Shown here: positions 12,333 to 23,401 of the stretch, one piece after another
How the letters are laid out: every line of letters begins with the position of its first letter
Numbering within the stretch: position 1 is the first letter of the stretch
Source: Brachycybe producta
Taxonomy: Eukaryota; Arthropoda; Diplopoda; Playtdesmida; Andrognathidae
Reading direction: 5' to 3'
Length of the DNA: 64,000 nucleotides
Assembly: GCA_036925085.1 (NCBI GenBank)
Contig: JAUPFP010000015.1
Location: 3,047,926-3,111,925, forward strand
The notes under the pieces: generated by a model
What the model was told of the DNA's origin: nothing
The model's input: the letters and a program-made list of their open reading frames with translations, nothing else
Databases searched by the model: none
Made by a program: the position numbers and the translations under genes

Positions 12333-13310
12333 GGTGAAGTTATCTAAAAGATGGGTGCCAAATATTTGCACTGGGCTGCAATCTCAGTACTTGCCATAGG
12401 AGCTATTTTCTGTGGATATGCCTCTACTTACTTATAAATTAATAAATGGTTGAGAATTAAAAAAAAATAACAATCAGAAATTAAACTTCAATATTATGAA
12501 GTGTAAAAGTTCATATATTGAGCAAATTTCGTTTTATATATATATAAAATATGACCATACAGAAGATAGTCTTATTTTTTTTTTTGCACTCGTACACCAA
12601 TAGAAGAGAGGTTACCTATACCGGTTTCACCATTGCCAAATGAATCATCAGTAGGCTTTTAACTCCAACTTAATTTTTAAGTTTAGCTTTAGTTTCAGCA
12701 ACATTTTAGAAAAAAAAGTCATTAATTAACTTTTGTTTCATAGTTTTGTTTTTGTCATAACTTTCGTTACATAAATTTATTTTTTAAAAAAATATCATTG
12801 ATAACAATGTAATTTGTTTAGAGGAGTTTATTATAGGCCTTTTTTATACAGTTGTCATTTGAAAAATTGATTTGTAATAAAAATGAATATTTTAGTATGT
12901 TTTCCATTTCATTTTAATGAATGTTTATATTTATGTTTTTAGGTGGGTTACAAATGTACATTATTGTTATTCATAATGAAACAATACATTATTTTCGCGT
13001 GTTTGAAGGATGATAATTGTCGACTTTAGAGGTCTGTCTACAGTATATACTGAACGTATTACAATGAATAATTAATTATTTCAAATAATAATGATCTTAA
13101 CTCAAAAAACAGGAAATTATTTTGAAAGTTTCTTATTTTGTTTATTTTACGTATGGATCCGTTTTGAACTGACAAAAGGGTTAATTCAACATTGAACTAT
13201 TTAAATGTCTCACAATTGAGTAAAATGTTTCAGTTCCATAACGTTAGTAAAACTATTGATATTTGGACGGGGGGGGGGGGTGTATGTACCAAAATAGCTG
13301 CATTATAAGG

Positions 13311-13580
13311 GTTTTTTTTTTCTTCTGAATTTGTGGTCGAACCATTCGTGACCACTATGAAGGGCCGTTCAGGACAACAGTGCATAATTGTGTCTTTCCA
13401 TAACTCAGTTACGGATATCCACAATGCAATTATTAAATGGTTATATTCACAATTCAGTTAGGGACATTTACAATTTAATTGCTAATATGCATATATTTAT
13501 GTCAAATTGTCCCAATTATGGATAGCCATAATTCCAATATTCCTCCGTAGTGGTTCGACCACAAGTGCAGAAAAAAAATC
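13311..13580. mobile_element. inverted-repeat MITE (GTGGTCGAACCA family), copy 1
   Basis: Left end TTTGTGGTCGAACCATTCGT and right end GTAGTGGTTCGACCACAAGT are complementary, each bounded by a poly-T or poly-A stretch. The interior is AT-rich with repeated CAATTTAATTGC-like words. A related unit lies at 29732-29927. Confidence 0.75.
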
Positions 13581-14166
13581 AGCCTCTAGTATAATTGAAA
13601 TAGAAAAGATGAAGAACAACTTTTATGCAAGTTGGGGTTACAAATATTTTTTATGTATAATGGTTAGGTTAATTTAGTTTTATTTTCATTGAAGACCAAC
13701 ATTTCATTCAAATTGTTGTAGCTTATATCTATAATATAATCAGAGATAAAAATAGTAGCATCATTTTTTAAAAATAAATGTGTAAATAAGGAGAAAAACA
13801 AAGCATTTCAAAAACAAAAGACACAACTAAAAGATACCTTTTTTTTTCTTTGAAATTCTAAATGTCGGTTTGACTTCTTCTAAAATGATCAAATAAAAGC
13901 AGAGGGCGCTGCTGTTAACTTTTTGATTGCAAATGTACATGCAGTTAAGTGAAATGTTGATCATGATGAATTTTTCAAGTGAAGAAGTAAAAGAAAACAA
14001 TAGGTGGCTAAGAGAAATTATATAGTGTTATTTAAAAGGAAATAAGAAATATAAAAGGAATTGTTTGGGGTTCATGTAAATATTAGGCCTACTGTAAATG
14101 TCTAACTGTCTGTGAAATTATGACTATACTTGGTAAAACAATTACAGTATTTTTATCTAAAAATAC

Positions 14167-14168
<2 letters not shown>

Positions 14169-14224
<56 letters not shown>
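14169..14224. repeat. (AT)n microsatellite
   Basis: An AT dinucleotide run of about 56 bases inside a spurious Tyr/Ile-repeat open frame. Confidence 0.97.
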
Positions 14225-14228
<4 letters not shown>

Positions 14229-14479
14229 TACTGTATATGATAGCGTGTCATATGACGATGAGTGGCTTTTATCTAAATCTCAGTTGTGACAGACCCAATT
14301 ATTTCTAAGGAAACGAATTTTTTTTTTAAATCTCTTAGTTATTTATTATATTGTATAACAAGATTTTGTTCTGATAATATGGCTGTATTCGGTAACGAAA
14401 GTGAATAAATTAATTTACCAAAAAAAATTGAAGTTATCAACTTAAAAGACACATCTGGATTTTATTCACAACTAACATT

Positions 14480-15030
14480 ATAAGTTGAACAATAAATTAC
14501 TAGTTACAACAAAAAATTACAAGTTGCAACGGAATAATTACAAGTTGCAACGGAATAATTACAAGTTGCAACGGAATAATTACAAGTTGCAACCGAAAAA
14601 GTAACAAGTTGCAACCAAAAAAGTAACAAGTTGCAACCAAAAAAGTAACAAGTTGCAACCAAAAAAGTCACAAGTTGCAACCAAAAAAGTCACAAGTTGC
14701 AACCAAAAAAGTCACAAGTTGCAACCAAAAAAGTCACAAGTTGCAACCAAAAAAGTCACAAGTTGCAACCAAAAAAGTCACAAGTTGCAACCAAAAAAGT
14801 CACAAGTTGCAACCAAAAAAGTCACAAGTTGCAACCAAAAAAGTCACAAGTTGCAACCGAAAAAGTCACAAATTGCAACCGAAAAAATCACAAATTGCAA
14901 CCGAAAAAATCACAAATTGCAACCAAAAGATGCAAATTGCAACCAAAAAAATAACAGTTGAAACCAAAAAAATACCAGTTGCAACCAAGAAATACAAGTT
15001 GCAACAAAAAAATACAAGTTACAAAAATAG
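14480..15030. repeat. 22-base minisatellite array
   Basis: Roughly two dozen tandem copies of a 22-base unit of the form ACAAGTTGCAACCAAAAAAG plus TC. The central copies are nearly identical and the edge copies diverge (ACGGAATAATT on the left, AAATACAAGTTGC on the right). This is the usual pattern of an array homogenised from its centre. Because 22 is not a multiple of three and no register contains a stop, the plus strand is open in all three frames, giving three overlapping Gln/Lys/Ser/Asn-rich frames. These are artefacts, not proteins. Confidence 0.96.
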
Positions 15031-15510
15031 CCTAGCTTTATATAATTTATTGAGACCTAGTTTTTCAGGCTATTTTCAATAATAGAAAGTAGAAAATTGA
15101 AGAAAAAAAACTCATTGTACCTGTGAGGTGTAAAAGCTATTGTCAGTTTCTGTATTCCCACAGGTCTCTTTTGATATTAACACCTCTTTCTATGCATTTC
15201 TACCATTTTGCATTCTGTGTATATTTTTGAATAAGTTCAGTTCAATTGTTTTATTTTGAACAACCAAAATATTTTTCCCCCTCTTCTTTTACCTTTACAT
15301 GTTCATAATAGATCTATAGTTGCACAATTTCTTCTATTTTTTAACTGTCTGAAGAAACTATAATCTCCAGAGAAGTATTTTCTTTTTTTTTTAATGGAAA
15401 ACAAAAAAAAACATTGTGCACTTTGCGTTGATTAACTTGCTGATAAATTAGTTTTGAAAGTTGGGTTTTCTTTGCTTTTTTTATGTTGGAAAAAAAAATA
15501 CATTAAAATT

Positions 15511-16542
15511 CATTAGAGTCTCGATTATCCGATCTAAATGGGACAGATAAGGTGTCTGGTTAATTGAAAATGGCGAAAAATACGGAAATAAGAGACATAA
15601 AAGCACACTCGTGCTACATGATGCCATAGACGCAATGTTAAAGTGGTTTTAAACGCCTCTCGAACTCTTGAGTATTCCATGTTAAAGGTAATTGACATCA
15701 CAAAGGTCCAGTTTGTTAACGCGAACTTATCTTAATGATAAAAAGATGTTTCTGAAGAAAAAAAAACTTTTTTAGCATTAAGAAAAATTTCGTGTATTGG
15801 TTAATATGGTCGTCAGGTAATTTCATCATGTTTTGAATTGCCGTTTGATTGCTAGAGCCATTTGAGCAAATTTGTTAACAGCAAAACTGACCGCATTGTT
15901 GAGAAGCATGTTTCCCGGCGACTGGAGATCTCTTTGTGAATACAAAGCAATAATCGCCCAAGTATCCGGCAACTTGACATCAAAGGGATGTTGCTTGTTT
16001 CTCTTGTTTCACTACTTCAAATAGAAAAACACCGCTCATTCTGTAACTAGAAGCAACAAGCGATGAAGGACTTCATTGCGATGGGTTATAATGACAATAG
16101 TTAAATTCATTTCCATTGTGAGTTATTATTTCATGTAAATGAACACGACATATTACTCATTGTGGTTTGTACGCGCAACATCATCGCTGTCTACATGTAT
16201 TCTGATACAAGTCACTGTTGTCCGACGAAGACGTTGTCAAGTCGCTGTTTGCATGTGTCCGGCAATTATAGTCTGGTCTGTATTATTAGACTTTAGGGTT
16301 AGAATACACAGACCACTGTTTGACCACTTTTCAACTGCAAAATGAAGTCGAAGGTGGTTCTGCTATGGTTGTAATGTATTTTTATGCAAGAAAACAAAAA
16401 CCTCGAGGTGGTCGGTTTTGGCAACAAACCGACTTCATTTTGCAGTCGAAAAATGGTAAAAAAAAAGGTGATCTATGTGCCACAAGGGCCTTAAAAGGTA
16501 GAATGTCAAATAACTGAAAGTCGGATAATCGAGTCTCTACTG
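15511..16542. mobile_element. pogo-like (Tc1/mariner superfamily) non-autonomous element, about 1 kb
   Basis: The left end ATTAGAGTCTCGATTATCCG pairs with the right end TCGGATAATCGAGTCTCTAC followed by TGTA. This matches the CAGTAGAGTCTCGATTATCCGA-type termini that I associate with pogo-like elements. No transposase frame is visible inside; the interior frames are short and unrelated. It carries another inverted-repeat unit at 16293-16494. A second piece of the same terminus lies at 34090-34390. Confidence 0.75.
16293..16494. mobile_element. inverted-repeat MITE (GGGCCTT...CAGACCAC), copy 1, nested
   Basis: CACAGACCACTGTTTGACCA and CTGCAAAATGAAGTCGAAGG on the left are mirrored by CCGACTTCATTTTGCAG and CACAAGGGCCTTAA on the right. 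It lies inside the 1-kb pogo-like element. The related 50003-50377 copy has the same termini and the same ATGAAGTCGAAGGTGG word, so it moved independently of its present host. Confidence 0.75.
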
Positions 16543-17408
16543 TAGTATAGGCCTACATATATTTTTGTGTATTTTTTGTTGTTGTTTAAAATATCTACAT
16601 CTTTGCCAACTGTAGAATTTTCAACATATAAAAATACTTTGCGTTTGGAAAAATTGCGTGCAAATAAAAATATAAACGTTGAAAGCTTTTTACATTGTCA
16701 CAATTTGGGCACATTTCGGATTCGGATAAAGCCTTTTTATGGTTTTTCTAATTAACGTTGAATTTTTATGTAATGTTTTTTTTTTTCTTCTTCTTCTTTT
16801 TCTTCTTCTTCTGTTGTTGTTGTTGTTGTTGTATGCTTGTTGTACTTGTGTATTTTGAAATTTTCTGTGTGTGGATTATATACGTGACCGGAAAACAACT
16901 TTTCTCTTTCAGAACAATGTAATCCAATTTATTTAATTGGTTTTTACTGAAAATTTCGATGTTTTCTACTTATGATTGGTTCAAAAACTCCTATAAACTT
17001 TTTTTTCCTTACCAAATGGATATCGACTGGTGACTGGTGTTTTCAAAATGGAAGGGAATGGGTTTTTTAAGGCTAAAACGGACTTAAGTGGTTTAAGAGT
17101 AATTTTCTTTGTTTATAAAGTGGACGTTTTATTTAGAGAAAAAAAAAATCAACTTTTTAAAATATAAAACTAATAGTAGTATGACTATATTTTTTTGTAA
17201 AATAAACTTTTTATGGTAGTTTGTAAATAAGTAAATAGTTATTTGTTTGCTAAAATTCTGAAAATATTTTTAACACATATATATTCAATGCAACTCAATA
17301 CACCTGTAATCAGTTTGAAAGCCGACAGTGGGATTGCGGGATGGCTCCCGATCATAAATGATTGTCATTTAGACAAAATACGACATAATTGTTAAATTGA
17401 AATCATCC

Positions 17409-17712
17409 TAATACCTTGTGCACACATGAGTTAAATGAATTCAAATTAAATGTGTTTAGGTGAATTATACGGAATCCAGTTAATGACATGAACCAAAATA
17501 AAAATTGACTTTAATTATTAATATTTTAAATTGAAAAATACTAAATCAATATTTTGTCAACATAGTTTATATATTATATTGAAGTATTAACTCAATATTT
17601 TCAGATTATTAATTGAATAAATTGAATTCGACATATTGTTTGTTTGCCCTTCACAGCGCTCTGTAGAACACGTTTATTATTTAAATGCATTTAAATTATC
17701 ACGTGTGTATTA
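17409..17712 (+). mobile_element. ACCTTGTACAC family F, copy 1
   Basis: Begins TAATACCTTGTGCACACATG and ends near CACGTGTGTATTAG. The body is very AT-rich and contains TGAATTATACGGAATCCAGT and CCCTTCACAGCGCTCTGTAG. The other copies are at 26807, 38590 and 51292 (same orientation) and 60768 (opposite). It has no coding frame and was presumably moved by a DNA transposase. Confidence 0.88.
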
Positions 17713-17777
17713 GATTTCCTGAAGCATAGATGTTTTCTAAAACACTTTCTAGTTTCTCTTATTTTTTTTCCCTTGAA

Positions 17778-17957
17778 GGCCTTGTTTCCACTGCGGTGAA
17801 TATTTGAACTTTTTGAAAATTTCAACTGGTGAAAACTTGAATAAAAAACGTGGCCTTTGCCTATGATAGTGGATAGGCGGAGGGTCACGTTTCTTCTATT
17901 TTTCACCAGTTGAAATTTTCAAAAAGTTCAAATATTCACACCATTGGAAACAAGGCC
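17778..17957. mobile_element. long-arm inverted-repeat element
   Basis: Left arm GGCCTTGTTTCCACTGCGGT, then GAATATTTGAACTTTTTGAA, then AATTTCAACTGGTGAAAA. The right arm is its near-perfect complement and ends GGAAACAAGGCC. The arms total about 58 bases each around a short loop. A GAA on each side may be a 3-base target duplication. The high arm identity suggests a fairly young insertion. Confidence 0.85.
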
Positions 17958-18217
17958 GAAGGATAGAAATAATCGAGAGTTCGTATGTCAGCTAGCTGTT
18001 CATAAATTCACTTTAGTGTTAACACGTGACCAATCAAAATGTATGAATGGAAATAATGTTGTCTTAACTAGAATATGTCTGTGTTGCCAAATGCGGTTGT
18101 AAATGATTTAAGTAGAATTTCCTTGATTCATCTCGGAAGTAGGCAATCACACAATACTTGTAATTGAAGTGTTACAATAAAAGTGGGGGAAGGGGGAGAT
18201 TAAATTGTGTGCAACCA

Positions 18218-18375
18218 CTTTAAAGATGTCATGAATTGATAGACATTAAATTCTAAGGCTCAAATTCAAGAAAGATAAACGGTTGGCACTTGAAGTTTGA
18301 ACCAGAATCAGAAATCCTCGTTTATTTTAGTGCCCTTCATTCAAGTTGAAGTTGAAATTGAACTTGAATTTGAAA
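18218..18375. repeat. low-copy dispersed repeat near the ligand-binding exon
   Basis: Contains GGCTCAAATTCAAGAAAGAT and TTGAAGTTGAAATTGAACTT. A similar GGCTCAAATTCAGGAATATT ... ACTTGAACTTCAACTTGAAT unit lies at about 10115-10165. It ends about 35 bases past the splice donor of the receptor exon. Confidence 0.45.
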
Positions 18376-18410
18376 ATGTAGAGGAATAATAATAATAATT
18401 TCGAACAAAC

Positions 18411-18637
18411 CTGATGCTCCTTAGTAGTTCGCCATTTGGATAAATCCTAAGGAATGAATTTGAAGTGGTGGCCATATGAAAATAGGCGCTTTTCTCATTC
18501 ACAAAGAAAGTATCAGGTACCCAGATTTTATCTGTTAATTCGGCACCTACAGATAAACTATCAATACCATGGGTATAACCGTAAGATAACCGAGCATCTT
18601 TCCAAAATTGTCGAAAGTAGAAATCCATGGTAAAATC
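18411..18637 (-). CDS. GABA-gated chloride channel subunit (RDL / GABA-A beta-like), ligand-binding exon
   Basis: This is the longest coding exon in the window: 75 codons plus two bases. The acceptor is TTTAG at 18638-18639 and the donor is AG|GTTTGT at 18410. It starts [17 protein letters not shown], which holds binding loop D; its YFRQ aromatic and Arg are the residues that contact GABA in RDL and GABA-A subunits. It continues SLSVGAEL and [13 protein letters not shown] (loop A, WVPDTFF), then YFHMATTSN, and ends with GELLRSI and a split Arg codon. The final phase matches the family's next exon (xLTITAxC, with the first Cys of the Cys-loop). Vertebrate counterparts of this exon are usually 221 bases, so it is about two residues longer. 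The open frame runs on past the donor to about 18341, but that part (a Tyr/Ser-rich stretch) is read-through into the intron. The ATG at 18628 is internal, not a start. Confidence 0.95.
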
Positions 18638-20148
18638 CTAAACAAAAAACACAAAAAAATGAAAAATTGAAAAGGAAAAATTACAACAATTGTATATTGT
18701 AACCTATATGTTTGAAAGTATAGGTCTTTTTTTTTACAAGAATTTTAAGTATTCGAGTTTTAAAAGTCAAAAAATCAGATAATAAAATATATTTCAGCTT
18801 TAGTTTGTGGTTTAGCCTGGCGATTATCATTTGGCTAAATTTATTTTTAGAGACATTTTTTTAGTTTTAAACTTGCTTTTTCGATTTTGTTGATGTTGTT
18901 TTGATACATGTTTTTAGGTTTTTTTTTAAAGTTTTATGATTTTTTTCAAATGGCTAAATTTAGCAATTTTATGGTACTTTGCAAATAAGCACGTATTTAT
19001 CTTTTCCACTGATATCATAAGATATAAAGCGGCTTTCACGTTATAACTATCTTTCATGCAAGATTTACTGCAATAAATGAGTCAATTTCTTCAATAAATC
19101 GAAGAGCAATAAAAATCACTGCAATAGAGTGCATACAATTGCAAAGACATTTTATGAAAAAAGAAACTGAGGCCCGCTTACAAAGCCTCTCAGGCTCACA
19201 AAGCCAATGAGGTGGTTCACTAACCCTCTGGACTGCGATTTTATAAAAAGCCTACGAGGCCTAAAAGAAGCCCATGGGCAGGGGCTGTTTCAGGAAGCCG
19301 ACCAGACCCATGAGACCATGTTTTTTTTCTTTCTCATAATATGCCTAGCACATGTTATGTAGGTCTCTATTCTAAAACCATCTAAAGTAAATAGTAAAAA
19401 CCTAAGGTTATATTTGCGTCTCTTCTTCTCCCATAGGTGTTTTATTTAAAAAGGTTTTTTTCTTCTTCTTCTTCTCCTCCTTCTTTATTGTTAATTAATG
19501 TTGGGCCGAAATGTTTGTTCAAATACAAAAAGACCAAACAATGACACAAAAAAACATTTGTTCAAAGCTTTTTCTTTTGGGGTTTTTTTTGTTTAACCCG
19601 CATTTTAGGCTGAAAATCATTATCTCAGTCAGAACTTGGCTTTTGTCATGTGTTTTTTTTTGTTACTCATTTTAGTAAATTCATTCATTTAACCGTGTGT
19701 TGTATTGCATTTCTGTTTTGTATATAATAGAAAAAAATAAAATGTCTGTTGTTTGATGGTGGTGGTGGTGGTGGTGTGATGATTTTCTGTTGTTTGTTGT
19801 TGACACACATTTTGTGAAGTGGTGTCTTTTTCTAAAGACGGTTTTTGTCTACTACTACCATTCTGTTTTTTTTTATTATAAATTGTTTTTACCTACTTTT
19901 TGGATATTGTAGTTGCGACCAAATAAAAAACAATACCAAGTAACTCATTCTTTAGAGTTTGTCAAGACTTAAGAGAAATGCAGGTATACCTGCTTAATAT
20001 AGGCCCTACTTTTTTTCTTCTGTATATAATAAAGTATAGAAGTCATTGGCTTTGTTTGCATTCTTCAACAAATATTGATGTTTTCAATTGTAACAAATGC
20101 CGCAAATTACTAAATTAGTTAATTCAATGATTTGTGAGTAAAGCAGAC

Positions 20149-20230
20149 AGCCCAGTGGCTGAGTGGAGATATAGTATCCGCTTGTGGTGCTGGGAGGTCC
20201 CGGTTTCGAATAACGGTTGTTGCATCGTTG
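20149..20230 (+). repeat. tRNA-like SINE head
   Basis: TGGCTGAGTGG matches the pol III A box. About 45 bases later GGTTTCGAATAAC is an imperfect B box. No complete cloverleaf or anticodon stem can be drawn, so this is SINE-like rather than a tRNA gene. Foldback transposons follow directly. A TTGACCCCGCTCTGTGCGGG motif at about 20675 may be a separate repeat. Confidence 0.5.
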
Positions 20231-20244
20231 TTTGTGTTTGTCTT

Positions 20245-20589
20245 ACGGACATCTGTAGACAGCTTCAGAATTTCTTTGGCTCCGCCTTTTTATTTCTAAT
20301 TGGTTGATATTTGGTCTGACGCTCATAAAAGGGCGGAGCCATAGAAATTCTGAAGCCTGTCTACAGAACAGGCAGTTAGAAATCGGTCAGAACTTCAGTT
20401 GGCTCCGCCCTTGTCATGACGACCGGCAACTTCTAATTGGCTGGTTATTTAGTCTGACGTCAGATGCTCCGCCCTTTTCAACGTCAAACTACATAACCAG
20501 CCAATTAGAAGTTGCCGGTCGTCATAACAAGGGCGGAGCCAACTGAAGTTCTCCCCTATCTCTAACTGCCTGTGTCTACAGATGCCTGT
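20245..20589. mobile_element. ACAGGC-type foldback MITE, subfamily A, copy 1 (interrupted)
   Basis: The left half runs from ACGGACATCTGTAGACAGC through TCAGAATTTCTTTGGCTCCG. The right half AGGGCGGAGCCATAGAAATT ... CCTGTCTACAGATGCCTGT is its inverse. The right terminus is split by a subfamily B element at 20368-20573. With the insert and one duplication removed, a normal subfamily A element remains, so B inserted after A. Confidence 0.9.
20368..20573. mobile_element. ACAGGC-type foldback MITE, subfamily B, copy 1, with 9-base target duplication
   Basis: Begins ACAGGCAGTTAGAAATCGG and ends CTAACTGCCTGT. The arms GCAACTTCTAATTGGCTGGT and its complement continue to the centre, so the whole 206 bases is a hairpin. 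GTCTACAGA occurs on both sides (20359-20367 and 20574-20582), a perfect 9-base target duplication taken from the subfamily A terminus. CRE-like TGACGTCA words lie near the loop. It is non-coding. Confidence 0.95.
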
Positions 20590-20766
20590 CTTTCATACTT
20601 TCTCTGGCATTGTGGAGTTGATTTGTCATTAAGGGCAGCCGGTTGTAAATCATCATTCATCATCATCACTGACTTGACCCCGCTCTGTGCGGGACGTGGT
20701 CCAGGGAAAGTAGAAGAAGATGAAGAATGATTTGTGTGCAAATTGAAAAAGCAAATGCAAAGTATA

Positions 20767-20961
20767 TCTTATGCTCTCGTTATCGTCAAGCAGCTAATGC
20801 ACTGCATACGGCATTACAGATATATGTGACATCAAAGTGACGTCACAGCAAGAGCCTTTTAACACAATGCAATGTGGTACATCATGGTGGTGACGTCATT
20901 TTGACCATCACCTTTCTGTATGCATTGCATTAGCTGCATGAAGATGACGAGAGTATTAGGA
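20767..20961. mobile_element. inverted-repeat MITE
   Basis: CTTATGCTCTCGTTATCGTC ... AGCTAATGCACTGCATACGG on the left is complementary to CTGTATGCATTGCATTAGCT ... GATGACGAGAGTATTAG on the right. Two GTGACGTCA words lie in the interior. There is no coding content. Confidence 0.8.
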
Positions 20962-21889
20962 CTCCATTTACAGTTTATTATCCGAACGGATATTCGTTAT
21001 CCCACAGAAAAATAATATCTGATAGCCGTATATCTGCGAATAGTAGAATTTACTATTCGAAGCATCAGTATTAAATAACCCTCCTGTTAAATTTATGAGA
21101 CACTCTGTAGTTAGGTGTCCTCTTAATACCATTGCCACATGCCATTAATAGGTTCCGAACATGACTTAAAGAAAATATATATAAAGCACTTAAATTGAAT
21201 CTGACTGATGTGATATCGATTTTTTATATCATCATCATCATTTTCTTCTTCTTCTTTTGAAACTATTACAAGTTTGAAAGAAAAATAAGATCTATTTTGC
21301 AATTTAATTTCTGTAACGTTATTTCGTATGATGTTTATTTTTTTCTCTCTTTCTTTTACTTTTTTTTTTTTCTAAAATAGAAAAAATTACAAAATGTCAA
21401 TTCATTTTTCATGAATGGATTCTATAAAAGAGGACCTTGTTCTTCTTCTTCTTCGCTCTCTAATAATTATTTTTTATAACATACGGGGGTTGTTGGATGG
21501 AATTAGATACTGTCATTTAAGTTTACACATGCATTTTTGTGCCCAACGCTAGTATTAGGTTAATTAATTAATTAATTAATCAGGATTTTGATTTATTTAA
21601 AAAAAATACTCGAATTTTTCATTAGAGTTGACTCTTTACTTGCGTTTACATAAGCATCAATTAAGAACCCTTTGAGCTGCTTTCAGAGTAATTATTCAAA
21701 TTAAGAAGAAGAAAAAACAACACACAGAAAACGCTTTTTAGTTCTTACGTTATTGCCAAACTGAGAACATTAACAATTACTAGACAGTGTGCAAAACTAC
21801 CAATTATTGATATTGTTTGAGCATTTAATTAATGTGTAGACCGAATTAAACTGTTCACTTTTTAAAGTGAAAACAACGCCCCCTTTGAA

Positions 21890-22310
21890 GCTCAAAAATT
21901 ATTCAGTCTTCCATGAGCAAAAATTAAGAGAAACTTGAAATTGGTTTAGAAACTAGAAGGGTAACTCAATCACTTAAGGATATTTTCATGTTGATATCTT
22001 TTTTTTTAAATAAAATTTTTTATGTCAGTTTGAAATTATTTATTTCTACTTTAAGCAAACGATAATTTTTAATTTTCTCCATAAAAAGTTTATTTTGAAA
22101 GATAACATTCTTTTTGCATTTTTATTTAAATTAGGATTCAAATAACGAAATTCAAGAATTTGAAATTGTATTAATATAATGTAATAATAATAATAGTATA
22201 ATATTTTTAACGAAAATTCCGTAAGTCTAATATATAAACCCATATTTACTCTTCTAGTTTCTAAAATATTTTCAAATTTCTTCTCAATATTGCTTCTGAA
22301 ACGCAAAATA
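21890..22310. repeat. dispersed inverted-repeat element, family K, copy 2
   Basis: GGTTTAGAAACTAGAAGGGT on the left and TACTCTTCTAGTTTCTAAAA on the right are complementary. ACTCAATCACTTAAGGATAT follows the left arm as in the 61190 copy. The interior has expanded AT-rich sequence, and the open frame across it is not supported as a gene. Confidence 0.65.
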
Positions 22311-23030
22311 ACCACAGTTTGATTTCATTTTTGATTCTTTATTTAAATATTTTGCAATTTCTGCTTAAAACCCATCTTTAACTAAATGAAATTGGTGGTT
22401 TTGTAAAATGACTAGCGAGTCTGTAGAATTGTTAATTGTTCATTTAGTCTGGTTTGGTTTGTAGGGGTATTTATTTTGACAATTTTTATCATAGGTAAAG
22501 ATTAAACCCTGCACTTGTGTGTTTAACTCTTCTTTGAATTTGGACCGCTGTCGTTTTTTTGGCAATCCATATGTAAATAAATTCTCTGAAGAAAATTACC
22601 ATAAAATCTATAAATTGCATCAAGCGTAACCACAAGTAAATATTTATTTATTTTATTTTTTTTCTGAAGCAAATGAATTAAAATAAAATGAATTGAAATT
22701 TTTGTTTTATTTTGAGTTTCAGCGAGAAAACAAAAATTGATGTTTATCTGGTTTACTGTTTTTTTTTTATTAATTTATTTTCTCTTTTTTTTAAACTTGA
22801 ACGAACAAAAAAAGCTGAAATTCGTAATTTTGTGTTTGTTTTTGAAAAGAGAATTTCATCACTTTTTTACTGTAGAAATGTTCTCTATTCTTCACCCTCT
22901 TTCTTCATGTAAACATGATATGACATAAGAGAATGGGGAGGTAGGATTTTCTTTTTTTCATCATAAACAAACAATATATAACGCAGTCTATGCCGTTTTC
23001 AACATTTACAGCAAGGGTCAGGCGCAATAG

Positions 23031-23069
23031 TGACGTCATTATGACGTTAAATCCGTTGCTAAGTAACCA
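23031..23069 (+). promoter_or_regulatory. CRE plus X-box-like motif cluster
   Basis: TGACGTCA at about 23032 is a full CREB/ATF palindrome, followed by a half-site ATGACGTTA. GTTGCTAAGTAAC at about 23056 resembles the RFX X-box (GTTGCCATGGCAAC type). It lies about 330 bases inside the intron after the 68-base exon. Function is inferred from motif shape only. Confidence 0.35.
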
Positions 23070-23401
23070 ACAGCATCATCATCATCATCATCTCACCTTT
23101 AAAATTGTAAGAGGGAGGGCAGAGGAGGGGGGGGGCAAAGGGAAGAGATTTGCAGGAATATACAGTATTATACTAAAGAGGTTTAACTATAAATGTCGGT
23201 CTTTTGTTCTCCTCGATTACGCTTGAAATCGAAATAAAACTTATGTTAATTTTTTTAATAAAAAATCTTTTCTTGTTTTATTAAGCTAATTTGAAGATTA
23301 GTTTTTTATTGTTTGTTGTTGTCTTCAGCTTTTGTTCTTTTTTGTGAACTTGTTTACATATTTAAAAAATATATTGTAAAAATTTGAAAATTAATATTTA
23401 C

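Larger units (their letters stand above)
1..18410 (-). other. 3' intron of the receptor gene (incomplete)
   Basis: The donor at 18410 opens an intron that should end with an exon of about 83 bases carrying the Cys-loop. I looked on the minus strand for paired codons of the C-P-M-D ... P-M-D-R/T-Q type and found none, so the intron appears to run off the window at more than 18.4 kb. A diverged or missed exon is possible. The interval holds the repeats listed separately. Stretches with nothing further recognised are 1-2321, 3036-4039, 4714-4889, 7825-10196, 12333-13310, 13581-14168, 15031-15510 and 16543-17408, apart from short homopolymers and dinucleotide runs. Confidence 0.7.
18638..23401 (-). 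other. intron between the 68-base exon and the ligand-binding exon
   Basis: This is a 4,764-base intron with a GT donor at 23401-23400 and an AG acceptor at 18639-18638. It holds a tRNA-like SINE head, a nested pair of foldback transposons, two other inverted-repeat elements and a CRE/X-box-like cluster near its 5' end. Nothing recognisable lies in 18638-20140 or 22320-22985 beyond AT-rich sequence and short (TTC)n and (GGT)n runs. Confidence 0.85.

Noticed and set aside
14480-15030. CRISPR-like regular repeat array
   Set aside because: Units are contiguous with no unique spacers, and the genome is eukaryotic.
14653-15082. Overlapping frames of up to 135 codons of Gln/Lys/Ser/Asn repeats
   Set aside because: They are the three registers of a 22-base minisatellite without stops; a real protein would favour one frame.
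18341-18410. Extension of the receptor exon frame beyond SIR
   Set aside because: A GTTTGT donor at 18410 and the family exon boundary place this in the intron; the residues are a Tyr/Ser low-complexity run.
18628-18628. ATG at 18628 as a start codon for the receptor piece
   Set aside because: The codons DFT before it and the splice acceptor at 18638 are conserved in the family, so this Met is internal.
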